Shown one piece after another: positions 1-6,662 of a DNA stretch of 15,908 nucleotides. The notes under the pieces are model-generated. The model worked only from the letters and a program-made list of their open reading frames with translations, was not told the DNA's origin and did no database searches. The stretch's first letter is position 1. Every line of letters begins with the position of its first letter. Where the stretch lies: assembly GCA_902760765.1 (NCBI GenBank), contig CACWHO010000011.1, positions 1 to 15,908 on the forward strand, in the 5' to 3' direction. Both the position numbers and the translations under genes were made by a program. This DNA comes from an uncultured Eubacteriales bacterium (GTDB taxonomy: Bacteria; Bacillota; Clostridia; TANB77; CAG-508).

Positions 1-22
1 AAACTTAGAAGGGTTGATTTTT

Positions 23-1348
23 ATGAGAAGAAATGTCAGAAAGAAGAATAAACGCAATACTTTTGAGAAAAAGACAATGAATATTCAAAAAAAAGTTTTA
101 ATAAGCTTAATTGTTATTTTAATATTTTTCTTGTTTTTTGCCTTGATTAAAACAAGTTCAAATAAAAATGATTTTTTGAATTTTTTAAATAAAAATTCTA
201 CAAACAATAAAGCACTTGAATCTGCAAATAATATTATAGATGAAAATAGTGCAATAAACCAAGACAATCTTAATAATGAAATTATAAATGAAGAACCACA
301 AAATAATTCTATAACCTTTAATTTAACAGCAATTGGTGATACTCTTTGCCATAATACACAATATTGGGATGCATATAATAGTCAAACAGATGAATATGAT
401 TTTTCATATGTATATGATGATATTAAACATTATACCAAAAATGCAGATATCACAGTTGGAAGTCTAGAAACCACTTTTGCTGGAAAAGAAAAGGGTTATA
501 GTAATTATCCAACATTTAATTCTCCTGATAGCCTTGCAACAGCACTAAAAAAGATTGGTATTGATGTTATTTCTCTTGCTGGAAACCATGCTTTAGACTA
601 TGGATATGCCGGCCTTTGTAGGACTATTGATGTTTTAGATGAAGCAGATATTTCTCATTTAGGAACATATAAAACAGCTGAAGACCAAAATAAAACATTA
701 ATAAAAAATGTTAAGGGTGTAAAAATTGCATTTATTAACTATACCTACGGAACAAATGGAATTCCCGTTCCATCTGGAAAAGAATATTGTTTAAATCTAA
801 TAGACAAGGACCTTATAAAAAAACAAATAGAACAAGCAAAATCCAAAAATGTTGATATGATTGTTGCCTGTATGCATTGGGGCATTGAATATAAGACATA
901 TGCATCAAACGAGCAAAAAGAATTAGCTGACTTTCTTTTTCAAAATGGTGTTGATGTAATTATAGGAAATCATCCACATGTAATTGAGCCAATGGAGAGA
1001 AAAAAAATAACATTAGCAGATGGCACACAGAAGCAAGTTTTTGTTGTATATGCTTTAGGTAATTTTACTGCTGACCAACATGAAGAAATAACAAGAGATT
1101 CTGCAATTTTAAATTTAAATATAACGAAAAACGAAAATGGTAAAATTTCAATTAATAAAGTTACATATACTCCAATATATATGTACAAAGACCCAAATGT
1201 AAAACTTCATAAATTTAAAATTTTAGATATAGAAAAATGTATTGCTGAATATGAAGCAGGTAGTTCCAATCTTTCAGCAAATACATATAATAATCTAAAA
1301 ATACAACTTGAAAAAATTAAAAGTATTCTTGGGGACGAATTAAATTAA
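23..1348 (+). CDS. CapA-family membrane-anchored protein (poly-gamma-glutamate capsule/metallophosphatase-like fold)
   Basis: The predicted protein has 441 residues: a basic cytoplasmic N-terminus, one membrane segment (about 25-42), a low-complexity Asn/Glu-rich linker to about 95, then a CapA/PgsA-type domain to the end. Family landmarks are visible: AIGD near residue 106 with a following His, SLAGNH at about 184-189, CMHWGIEY, and GNHPHV near 315-320. These His/Asn/Asp residues are the metal-site ligands of the calcineurin-like fold to which CapA proteins are related. The family takes part in poly-gamma-glutamate or other envelope polymer synthesis, but many members have no tested function, and no pgsB/pgsC partners are seen here. 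The catalytic domain should lie outside the membrane. I chose the ATG at 23 because AGAAGGG (7-13) sits 9 nt before it; the in-frame TTG at 14 directly abuts that site. Family assignment is firm; the substrate is unknown. Confidence 0.9.
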   Translation: MRRNVRKKNKRNTFEKKTMNIQKKVLISLIVILIFFLFFALIKTSSNKNDFLNFLNKNSTNNKALESANNIIDENSAINQDNLNNEIINEEPQNNSITFNLTAIGDTLCHNTQYWDAYNSQTDEYDFSYVYDDIKHYTKNADITVGSLETTFAGKEKGYSNYPTFNSPDSLATALKKIGIDVISLAGNHALDYGYAGLCRTIDVLDEADISHLGTYKTAEDQNKTLIKNVKGVKIAFINYTYGTNGIPVPSGKEYCLNLIDKDLIKKQIEQAKSKNVDMIVACMHWGIEYKTYASNEQKELADFLFQNGVDVIIGNHPHVIEPMERKKITLADGTQKQVFVVYALGNFTADQHEEITRDSAILNLNITKNENGKISINKVTYTPIYMYKDPNVKLHKFKILDIEKCIAEYEAGSSNLSANTYNNLKIQLEKIKSILGDELN

Positions 1349-1352
1349 AAAA

Positions 1353-1399
1353 AAAAGCATTTTGAATTGTAAAATCTTTTTTTCAACTAAAATGCTTTT
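1353..1399. terminator. Bidirectional rho-independent terminator between the capA-like gene and corA
   Basis: AAAAGCATTTT (1353-1363) pairs perfectly with AAAATGCTTTT (1389-1399) across a 25-nt loop. A-rich and T-rich flanks lie on both sides, so it can stop the CapA-like transcript and the converging CorA transcript. Confidence 0.8.
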
Positions 1400-1429
1400 A
1401 CTTTTTCTATTATATATAAAATGTGTGTT

Positions 1430-2380
1430 TTAATCTAACATATCTTTTCTCTTTAACCAAATTGTTACTAAAATTGTCAAAACTACTGAAATAATAAGCA
1501 TTGTTAAAAATCCATATTTTGCATTTGCAAATGGTACATTAACATTCATTCCCCAGAAGCTTGAAATCATTGTAGGAATTGCCAAAACAATAGTTATTGA
1601 TGTCAAAAATTTCATTACACCATTTAAATTATTTGAAATAATTGATGCATATGTTTCCATTGTTCCATTTAAAATGTCACTATAAATTTTTGCCATTTCA
1701 ATTGCCTGTTTATTTTCTGTTATTGAATCTTCAAGTATTTCCTCATCATCTTCATATAGCTTAATCTTTTTACCTCTTAGGGTTCTTTCCATTACAAGCT
1801 CATTAGATTTTAATGATGTTGTAAAATAAACCAAACTCTTTTCAATATTTAATAATTTTAAAAGTTCTTGATTTTTCATTGAACTCTTTAAAATTTTTTC
1901 AACCATTTCTGTCTCTTTGTTTATTTGTTTTAAGTAATTTAAATAATATGTTGCATTTACAAATAAAATTTGGAAAATTAATTTTGATTTTTTATATGTT
2001 TGCATATCTTTTACTTTGTTTTTTTCAAAATCTTTTATAACATTATTTTCTATTAATGAAACCGTAATAAAATAATCATCCCTAACAACAATCATTCCTA
2101 ATGGCATTGTAGAATATATTATATTATCCGCTTCTTTTTCTATAATTGGTACATCAACAACAAATAATGTTGTATCATCATCCTCTTCATAATCTATTCT
2201 AGCTTTTTCCTCAAAATCCAATGATGCTCTTATAAATTGATCTTGTATGTTTAGACTGCTACATACTTTTTCAATCTCATTTTCCGATGGGTTCACTAAA
2301 CTTATCCAACATCCCTTTTCAAATTCTCTTTTTTTTTCAAGTTTATTTGTATTTAAATTTGTACTATAAATCTTTAACAT
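1430..2380 (-). CDS. corA: CorA-family divalent cation (magnesium) transporter
   Basis: 316 residues. A long, charged cytoplasmic N-terminal domain is followed by a helical stalk and two C-terminal membrane helices (about 258-276 and 290-309). The family signature GMN stands at 277-279, at the end of the first helix, followed by the short outer loop and a basic tail (WLKRKDMLD). CorA proteins form pentameric channels for Mg2+ and sometimes Co2+ or Ni2+; GMN forms the selectivity filter. Length and architecture are normal, so the gene looks intact. I chose the ATG at 2380. A GTG four codons upstream lies inside the G-rich ribosome binding site (AAAGGTGGGGG), which has good spacing only for the ATG. 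The gene is monocistronic, with its own promoter and a shared terminator. Magnesium specificity is inferred from the family. Confidence 0.93.
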   Translation of the reverse strand: MLKIYSTNLNTNKLEKKREFEKGCWISLVNPSENEIEKVCSSLNIQDQFIRASLDFEEKARIDYEEDDDTTLFVVDVPIIEKEADNIIYSTMPLGMIVVRDDYFITVSLIENNVIKDFEKNKVKDMQTYKKSKLIFQILFVNATYYLNYLKQINKETEMVEKILKSSMKNQELLKLLNIEKSLVYFTTSLKSNELVMERTLRGKKIKLYEDDEEILEDSITENKQAIEMAKIYSDILNGTMETYASIISNNLNGVMKFLTSITIVLAIPTMISSFWGMNVNVPFANAKYGFLTMLIISVVLTILVTIWLKRKDMLD

Positions 2381-2417
2381 TTGTTCCCCCACCTTTCTTT
2401 TTTTATTTTTACATTCT

Positions 2418-2446
2418 ATTTTATCTTTTTATTTGCTCATTGTCAA
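2418..2446 (-). promoter_or_regulatory. Sigma-A promoter of corA
   Basis: Read on the minus strand: -35 TTGACA (2446-2441), a 17-bp spacer, and -10 TAAAAT (2423-2418). The predicted transcript start is about 30 nt before the corA ATG. Confidence 0.75.
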
Positions 2447-2455
2447 TCATTTCTC

Positions 2456-2484
2456 TTGACTTTTATTAATTTTGGTACTATAAT
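2456..2484 (+). promoter_or_regulatory. Sigma-A promoter of tRNA-Lys(CTT)
   Basis: -35 TTGACT (2456-2461), 17-bp spacer, -10 TATAAT (2479-2484). The predicted start, near 2491, is about 30 nt before the tRNA. It is divergent from the corA promoter, and the two -35 elements are about 10 bp apart. Confidence 0.8.
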
Positions 2485-2522
2485 ATTTTTGTCTTTTGAT
2501 TAAAAATCATCTGCTTTAAAAT

Positions 2523-2598
2523 GGCTCATTAGCTCAGCTGGTAGAGCAACAGACTCTTAATCTGGAGGTCCTCGGTTCGAAACCGAGATGAGTCACCA
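2523..2598 (+). tRNA. tRNA-Lys, anticodon CTT
   Basis: A complete 76-nt cloverleaf. The acceptor arm GGCTCAT pairs with ATGAGTC (one G-T pair). The D arm carries AGCTCAGCTGGTAGAGC, the anticodon loop is CTCTTAA (anticodon CTT), the T arm has GGTTCGAAACC, and the discriminator A is followed by an encoded CCA. It reads lysine AAG codons. It is a single-gene transcript with its own promoter and terminator; a second lysine tRNA (TTT) lies in the operon near 6100. Confidence 0.97.
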
Positions 2599-2640
2599 TA
2601 TTTAAAAATAAAACATCTCCTATGTGTTTTATTACTAAAA

Positions 2641-2674
2641 AATCCACAGTTGTTAAACAATTGTGGATTTTTCT
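2641..2674. terminator. Bidirectional terminator between tRNA-Lys and the vanW-family gene
   Basis: AATCCACAGTTGT (2641-2653) pairs over 13 bp (one G-T) with ACAATTGTGGATT (2657-2669) across a 3-nt loop. A T run follows on the plus strand and a T-rich run on the minus strand. It ends the tRNA transcript and the vanW-family transcript coming from the right. Confidence 0.9.
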
Positions 2675-2698
2675 GATTATATTTTTTATATTAATTTA

Positions 2699-4264
2699 TT
2701 ATTTTGTTGCAGTTTTTCCTCTCTTTATAATTCTCTGCATTGGATTATACGTATCTTTTGAAAGTAATTCTTTTGAAGCAACAACTCCATTTAATTTCTT
2801 TATAATATATGTCTCCGTAGTAACACCATTAGCACCTTTTTGTATAATTTCTTCTTCTCCTGATTTTAATGTACTATCTTCTATATATTTTACTGTAAAA
2901 GGTGTTGTTGATATTATTTCTGTAACAAATGATACATCATATTCTTCTTGCTCTTTTATACCATAAATTGAAATTGTTGCAACACCATTTGAGCATGATG
3001 TTTTTATTTTTATTGCAGTACTTCTTGTATTCTTAAATTTAAAATCTGTAATTCCATATGCAACTGTTGCATCTCTTCCTGCTGGCAAGTATGACGTTAC
3101 AAATTGATGATTTCTTCTTTCTACAATTTCCATATTTGATAGTAATACAGCATTATATAGTGTTGATGATATTTGGCAAATACCACCACCTATTCCATCT
3201 ACTACAGCTCCATTTTCATATACTTTTGCATTTTTATATCCTGCCTGTGCTGTCCTTTCACCTAATGTTTGGTTATACGAAAATGTTTCTCCTGGTAATA
3301 CAATTTTTTCATCCAATTTGCTACAAGCTAATTTTAAATTTGTTTCCCTATCTACCATTCCACCATCATATCTTGTAGAAAATTTTGCAATTAATTCTGG
3401 GAATGCTTCTGAACCAATATCTTTAATTGTAACCTTTGGCTGTGTAATTGTTAATGGAATTTCATATTTTTCTTTATCTTCTTCTAATAATTTTTTTGCA
3501 TCATCAACACTAAAATCAATTCCAATAACTTCTGGATATAATTTAAAAGGGTCTTTAGTATAAGATGCATCTTTAACTTCTTTATATATCTCTGTATGGA
3601 TTTTTTCAATATCTATATTGTCTGGCTCTTTTTCTATAACTGGTATATTTATATATTTATCAGTTGAATTAATATCTTCAAAATTTTCTTTAATTTTACT
3701 AATTAACTCATCTTTATTAATGTATTTTCCCCTGCTACCTTTTGTAATTATCAACTTATCATTTTCAATATAATAATCTGGCTCTACCACGGCTCCAGGC
3801 AAATTTCCTTGTACATCATCAATTATTTTTGATAAGCTATTATCATCAAATGTATTTTTAACTTTTATATTTTTCTTTACAATTAATGCTGCTAAAATTT
3901 TATAATTATTAGCAAAAATATTTCCGCCTTTTCCAAATGTTATTGCTTCATCTATTGATTTATCAACATCATATTTTGTTCCAACTAGTTCTGGATTTAT
4001 ACTTGTTTCATAATCTTCATATTTTAGAACAACGTCTGTTTTCAATTTTTTATTATATATTTCATTTACTTTATTTTTTGCTTCTTCTTTAGAAAGCCCT
4101 GATACATTTATTCCTTCTATCCTTATACCACTAATAATTTTTTCGTTATTCATATTTATCATTGCAAAAATTGTAGAGAAAAATAATAAACAAATAAATA
4201 AAACACAAGAAACAATTAAAATTACCTTGTTTTTAGGTGTTTTCGTAAATTCTTTTTTATCCAT
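2699..4264 (-). CDS. VanW-family cell-wall protein with peptidoglycan-binding-like repeats and a C-terminal G5-like domain
   Basis: 521 residues. A short basic N-terminus is followed by one membrane segment or uncleaved signal (about 13-38). Two repeats resembling the putative peptidoglycan-binding domain found before VanW follow, at about 40-190 and 205-290. A VanW domain spans about 295-440, with PGETFSYNQTLGERT near 325, GGGICQISSTLYNA near 356 and RRNHQF near 383. The C-terminus (about 450-517) resembles a G5 domain. The protein should be anchored in the membrane and face the wall. VanW is named after a gene of vancomycin-resistance clusters, but stand-alone chromosomal relatives such as Bacillus YoaR are common and no resistance genes are present here, so I do not infer resistance. 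The start is supported by AGGAGAG upstream of the ATG. Biochemical role unknown. Confidence 0.9.
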   Translation of the reverse strand: MDKKEFTKTPKNKVILIVSCVLFICLLFFSTIFAMINMNNEKIISGIRIEGINVSGLSKEEAKNKVNEIYNKKLKTDVVLKYEDYETSINPELVGTKYDVDKSIDEAITFGKGGNIFANNYKILAALIVKKNIKVKNTFDDNSLSKIIDDVQGNLPGAVVEPDYYIENDKLIITKGSRGKYINKDELISKIKENFEDINSTDKYINIPVIEKEPDNIDIEKIHTEIYKEVKDASYTKDPFKLYPEVIGIDFSVDDAKKLLEEDKEKYEIPLTITQPKVTIKDIGSEAFPELIAKFSTRYDGGMVDRETNLKLACSKLDEKIVLPGETFSYNQTLGERTAQAGYKNAKVYENGAVVDGIGGGICQISSTLYNAVLLSNMEIVERRNHQFVTSYLPAGRDATVAYGITDFKFKNTRSTAIKIKTSCSNGVATISIYGIKEQEEYDVSFVTEIISTTPFTVKYIEDSTLKSGEEEIIQKGANGVTTETYIIKKLNGVVASKELLSKDTYNPMQRIIKRGKTATK

Positions 4265-4292
4265 ATTTACTCTCCTAATTAAACTTATTTTT

Positions 4293-4321
4293 ATATTATC
4301 ATATTATGCATCTTTTTACAA
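4293..4321 (-). promoter_or_regulatory. Candidate promoter of the vanW-family gene
   Basis: Minus strand: -35 TTGTAA (4321-4316), 17-bp spacer, -10 TAATAT (4298-4293), with a short predicted 5' leader before the ATG at 4264. In such A+T-rich DNA chance matches are frequent, so support is moderate. Confidence 0.45.
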
Positions 4322-4383
4322 CTTTAAATTTTTCATTTTTTGACAATAATTTGAAAATTTTTTCATTTTTTTCTAAAAAATAC

Positions 4384-4412
4384 TTGCACTAAATTTAATT
4401 TAATATTATAAT
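4384..4412 (+). promoter_or_regulatory. Sigma-A promoter of the carbohydrate-binding protein gene
   Basis: -35 TTGCAC (4384-4389), 17-bp spacer, perfect -10 TATAAT (4407-4412). The ribosome binding site AAAGGGGAG and the ATG at 4446 follow. Confidence 0.75.
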
Positions 4413-4445
4413 ACTTTTAGCAAAAGATAAAGGGGAGTTTTTACT

Positions 4446-4913
4446 ATGGAGTTGTCAAAGAATATATTTTTTAATACAGATAAATTAGTTGAAGATAGTA
4501 CAGTTAAAATATCATATACAGGAAAATTTTTTCAGGACGGTTCTGAAGAAGTTTTTATTCATTATGGTTTTGGTCTTAATTGGGATAATTTAAATGAAAT
4601 TAAAATGGAAAAAACAGAGCTTGGATTTCAAGCCGAAATTTACCTTGAAGAAGGAGATACTTTTAATTTCTGCTTAAGAAATAGCAATGATGAATGGGAC
4701 AACAATGATGGTCAAAACTATATATTTGAATTAAGCAAAAAGCAAAATGAATTAATGGTATTGGAAGATGAGCCAACAGCATTAGGAAGTGCTCATAAAT
4801 TAAGAAGGTCATATTTATGGAGCAAAAAAATTAGACTTGCTGTTTATAAAATAATTACTTATTTTCCAAAATTAATGTCAGGAAATTATAAAAGAAAACT
4901 TAAAGAATCATAA
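4446..4913 (+). CDS. Small carbohydrate-binding protein (CBM25/CBM53-like starch/glycogen-binding fold)
   Basis: 155 residues with no signal peptide or membrane segment, so probably cytoplasmic. Residues about 15-97 resemble the starch-binding CBM25/53 group: a beta-rich stretch with HYGFGLNW (39-46), a central FQAEI strand, EGDTFNFCLRNS (69-80), and the typical aromatic/Asn motif NDEWDNNDGQNY (81-92). After a linker, the last 40 residues form a strongly basic tail rich in aromatic residues (about 120-155, with RRSYLWSKKIRLAVYKI). No catalytic domain is attached, which is unusual for a module normally fused to amylases or synthases. An internal role in binding glycogen, or in placing a partner on glycogen, is my inference. 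The start is set by AAAGGGGAG (4430-4438), 7 nt before the ATG. It is transcribed alone. Confidence 0.75.
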   Translation: MELSKNIFFNTDKLVEDSTVKISYTGKFFQDGSEEVFIHYGFGLNWDNLNEIKMEKTELGFQAEIYLEEGDTFNFCLRNSNDEWDNNDGQNYIFELSKKQNELMVLEDEPTALGSAHKLRRSYLWSKKIRLAVYKIITYFPKLMSGNYKRKLKES

Positions 4914-4961
4914 AAAAAGTTATTGAAGTAAAGACTTTATCTTTACTTCAATAACTTTTTT
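4914..4961. terminator. Strong bidirectional terminator
   Basis: AAAAAGTTATTGAAGTAAAG (4914-4933) pairs perfectly over 20 bp with its complement (4941-4960) across the loop ACTTTAT. T runs lie on both strands. It serves the carbohydrate-binding protein gene and the convergent SDR gene, whose stop codon it touches. Confidence 0.95.
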
Positions 4962-5688
4962 ATATTGCCCAACCACCATTTATAGAAATTATTTGCCCTG
5001 TTGTATAATTATCTTCAATAAGCCATTCCACACACTTTTCTATGTCATTTGTTTTGCCGATTCTTTCTAGTGGTATTTCTTCACAAATTTCTTTTAATTC
5101 TTCACTAGTTAAATGTTTATTCATATCTGTATCTATTATTCCTGGTGCAATTGCATTTACTCTTATATTTGAAGGTCCAAGTTCTTTAGCTAATGCTTTT
5201 GTCATTGCAGAAACTCCTGCCTTACTTACACTATAATGTACTTCACAAGATGCTCCTATTTCGCCCCAAATTGATGAAATATTAATTATACAACCACTTT
5301 TATTATGAATCATATTATTACAAACTTCTTGTGTCATATAAAAAACTGAATTTAAATTTGTATTAATCATATTATTCCAATCTTCATCTGTTATTTGTGT
5401 AAATTCTTTTATTTGAGATATTCCTGCATTATTTATTAATACATCAACTTTTCCATATTTTCTTATTGTATATTCAACAAGTTTTTTTGAATCTTCTCTT
5501 TTAGATACATCAGCATGAAAAATATCAATATTTATATTTTCTTTTAGTAGTTCATTTTTTAATTCATTTATTTCTTGTACAGATTTGTTGTAATTTGCAA
5601 TTACTTTATTTCCTTTTTCCGTAAGTTTCTTTGCTATTTCTCTACCAATTCCTTTTGATGCACCAGTAACAATTATTACTTTATCCAT
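4960..5688 (-). CDS. SDR-family oxidoreductase (FabG-like; candidate EF-P 5-aminopentanone reductase, YmfI type)
   Basis: 242 residues, a classical short-chain dehydrogenase. The cofactor motif TGASKGIG is at 8-15, NNAG at 86-89, and the catalytic set is Asn110, Ser139, Tyr152 and Lys156 (YSVSK). The C-terminal motif ends in TGQIISINGGW. FabG-type enzymes reduce 3-oxoacyl-ACP with NADPH, but no fatty-acid genes are near. The segment GASCEVHYSVSKA just before and across the active-site Tyr recalls the YmfI group, which reduces the 5-aminopentanone modification of elongation factor P in Bacillus; I offer this as the more interesting alternative from memory, not proof. I chose the ATG at 5688 because AAAGGAGG ends 6 nt before it. 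The ATG at 5694 directly follows the site with no spacer. It is a single gene. Confidence 0.85.
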   Translation of the reverse strand: MDKVIIVTGASKGIGREIAKKLTEKGNKVIANYNKSVQEINELKNELLKENINIDIFHADVSKREDSKKLVEYTIRKYGKVDVLINNAGISQIKEFTQITDEDWNNMINTNLNSVFYMTQEVCNNMIHNKSGCIINISSIWGEIGASCEVHYSVSKAGVSAMTKALAKELGPSNIRVNAIAPGIIDTDMNKHLTSEELKEICEEIPLERIGKTNDIEKCVEWLIEDNYTTGQIISINGGWAI

Positions 5689-5807
5689 ATTCATCCTCCT
5701 TTCTTAATATACAAGTTTGGCTAAAAAATGATTTTTCTTATTTCAAATATTCTAACTTTTTAAATTCTTATTTTTTTAATAAGATTTAGAGTTAATTAAT
5801 TTTAAGT

Positions 5808-5850
5808 AAAAATAAAAGCCAATAATAATGACCTTTCAAAATTACTGACT
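5808..5850 (-). terminator. Terminator of the tRNA operon
   Basis: On the minus strand AGTCAGTAAT (5850-5841) pairs over 10 bp (two G-T pairs) with ATTATTGGCT (5826-5817) across a 14-nt loop, followed by TTTTATTTTT. It lies 7 nt beyond the 3' end of tRNA-Thr. The stem has wobble pairs, so it is less strong than the others in the window. Confidence 0.65.
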
Positions 5851-5856
5851 AATATA

Positions 5857-5933
5857 TGGAGCCACTTCTCAGATTCGAACTGAGGACCCCCGCATTACAA
5901 GTGCGGTGCTCTGGCCAACTGAGCTAAAGTGGC
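5857..5933 (-). tRNA. tRNA-Thr, anticodon TGT
   Basis: A complete 77-nt cloverleaf. The acceptor GCCACTT pairs perfectly with AAGTGGC. The D arm has AGCTCAGTTGG, the anticodon loop is CTTGTAA (anticodon TGT), the T arm contains AGTTCGAATCT, the discriminator is T, and CCA is encoded. It reads ACN threonine codons. It is the last gene of the tRNA operon. Confidence 0.96.
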
Positions 5934-5945
5934 AAAATAAATTAA

Positions 5946-6020
5946 TGGTGACCCCGACGGGAATCGAACCCATGTCTCCGCCGTGAAAGGGCGATGTCTT
6001 AACCGCTTGACCACGGGGCC
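5946..6020 (-). tRNA. tRNA-Glu, anticodon TTC
   Basis: A complete 75-nt cloverleaf. The acceptor GGCCCCG pairs with CGGGGTC (one G-T). The anticodon loop is CTTTCAC (anticodon TTC), the T arm contains GGTTCGATTCC, the discriminator is A, and CCA is encoded. It is the middle gene of the operon, 12 nt before tRNA-Thr. Confidence 0.96.
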
Positions 6021-6027
6021 TTAATGC

Positions 6028-6063
6028 AAAGAACTAAATAACTATTGCATTATTTAGTTCTTT
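6028..6063 (-). other. Perfect 14-bp hairpin between tRNA-Lys and tRNA-Glu
   Basis: AAAGAACTAAATAA (6028-6041) and its exact complement (6050-6063) flank an 8-nt loop. It fills the 47-nt spacer inside the tRNA transcript. Only three T residues follow the stem, so it is at most a partial terminator. It may be a processing or spacing structure. Confidence 0.7.
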
Positions 6064-6067
6064 AATC

Positions 6068-6143
6068 TGGTGAGCTATCCGCGACTCGAACGCGGGACAA
6101 CTTGATTAAAAGTCAAGTGCTCTACCACCTGAGCTAATAGCCC
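6068..6143 (-). tRNA. tRNA-Lys, anticodon TTT
   Basis: A complete 76-nt cloverleaf. The acceptor GGGCTAT pairs with ATAGCTC (one G-T). The D arm contains AGCTCAGGTGGTAGAGC, the anticodon loop is CTTTTAA (anticodon TTT), the T arm contains CGTTCGAGTCG, the discriminator is A, and CCA is encoded. It is the first gene of the operon, reading AAA codons, which should be abundant in this A+T-rich genome. Confidence 0.97.
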
Positions 6144-6151
6144 GTATTTGT

Positions 6152-6172
6152 AGCATTGTCTGATACAATGCT
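6152..6172 (-). other. 5' leader hairpin of the tRNA operon transcript
   Basis: AGCATTGT and ACAATGCT form an 8-bp stem with a 5-nt loop. On the minus strand it begins at or next to the predicted transcription start (6-8 nt after the -10 box), so the primary tRNA transcript would begin as a hairpin, 8 nt before tRNA-Lys. Confidence 0.65.
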
Positions 6173-6177
6173 TATTT

Positions 6178-6206
6178 AGTTTACAACTTTTTTTATAAAA
6201 TGTCAA
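6178..6206 (-). promoter_or_regulatory. Sigma-A promoter of the tRNA operon
   Basis: Minus strand: -35 TTGACA (6206-6201), 17-bp spacer, -10 TAAACT (6183-6178). A second TTGACA lies 12 bp upstream (6218-6213) with a weak TAAAAA at the right distance, so a tandem promoter is possible. Confidence 0.8.
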
Positions 6207-6309
6207 GACATTTGTCAAAAAAAGTTTGCTTTTCCAAAATCTTTTATATTTTTCATAGTATTTTTTTAAAGTTGTACACCTTTTTGCAAGATTTCTCTAT
6301 CATATATTT

Positions 6310-6495
6310 TTATTTATTTATTTCATTTACAACTTCATCAACATCTATTCCATGAACTGCACATGCTTCTTCTAATGTTTCCATTTGTGAAGCTGGGCAT
6401 CCTAGACAATGCATTCCAATTGATAATAAAATATCTGCTTTTTCTGGTGCTTCAACTAAAATTTCTCCAATTGTTGTATCTTTGTTTACTTTCAT
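6310..6495 (-). CDS. DUF1858 domain protein (putative redox-disulfide CxxC protein)
   Basis: 61 residues, the usual size for stand-alone DUF1858 proteins. The fold begins with VNKDTTIGEIL. The diagnostic motif HCLGCPAS holds Cys30 and Cys33, and a third Cys stands at 45. The family is described as a hybrid-cluster-protein-associated redox disulfide domain; the CxxC pair suggests a thiol/disulfide or metal role, which has not been shown here. No redox partner is adjacent. AAAGGAG, 9 nt before the ATG, supports the start. It lies between the tRNA operon and the conjugation module and probably belongs to the host chromosome. Confidence 0.88.
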   Translation of the reverse strand: MKVNKDTTIGEILVEAPEKADILLSIGMHCLGCPASQMETLEEACAVHGIDVDEVVNEINK

Positions 6496-6608
6496 TTCAA
6501 TTCTCCTTTCTCTTTTTAGACAATATTTTCATTTTCTATTTTTTTATAGATTATTTAACATTTTCAAAATGTACATAATTTATTTTATCACAAATTTTAA
6601 AAAAAGTA

Positions 6609-6637
6609 TAGACAAATTTTTAAATTTGTAGTATATT
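6609..6637 (+). promoter_or_regulatory. Candidate promoter of the type IV secretion module
   Basis: -35 TAGACA (6609-6614), 17-bp spacer, -10 TATATT (6632-6637). Transcription would begin just before the ribosome binding site of the first small gene. No other promoter or terminator of comparable quality is seen until 10496. Confidence 0.6.
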
Positions 6638-6662
6638 CATTAATAAGTTAGGCGGTGATTTT

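Noticed and set aside
2622..3563. Plus-strand open frames over the vanW-family gene
   Set aside because: They are antisense shadows of a well-supported gene; one begins inside the tRNA terminator region.
2699..4264. Vancomycin-resistance gene
   Set aside because: VanW alone is a common wall-associated family; no vanHAX, vanRS or related genes are present.
5857..6143. tRNA 3' end as the attachment site of the conjugation module
   Set aside because: The module lies on the 5' side of the tRNA operon, beyond the DUF1858 gene. I found no repeated tRNA 3' fragment on the far side and no integrase.
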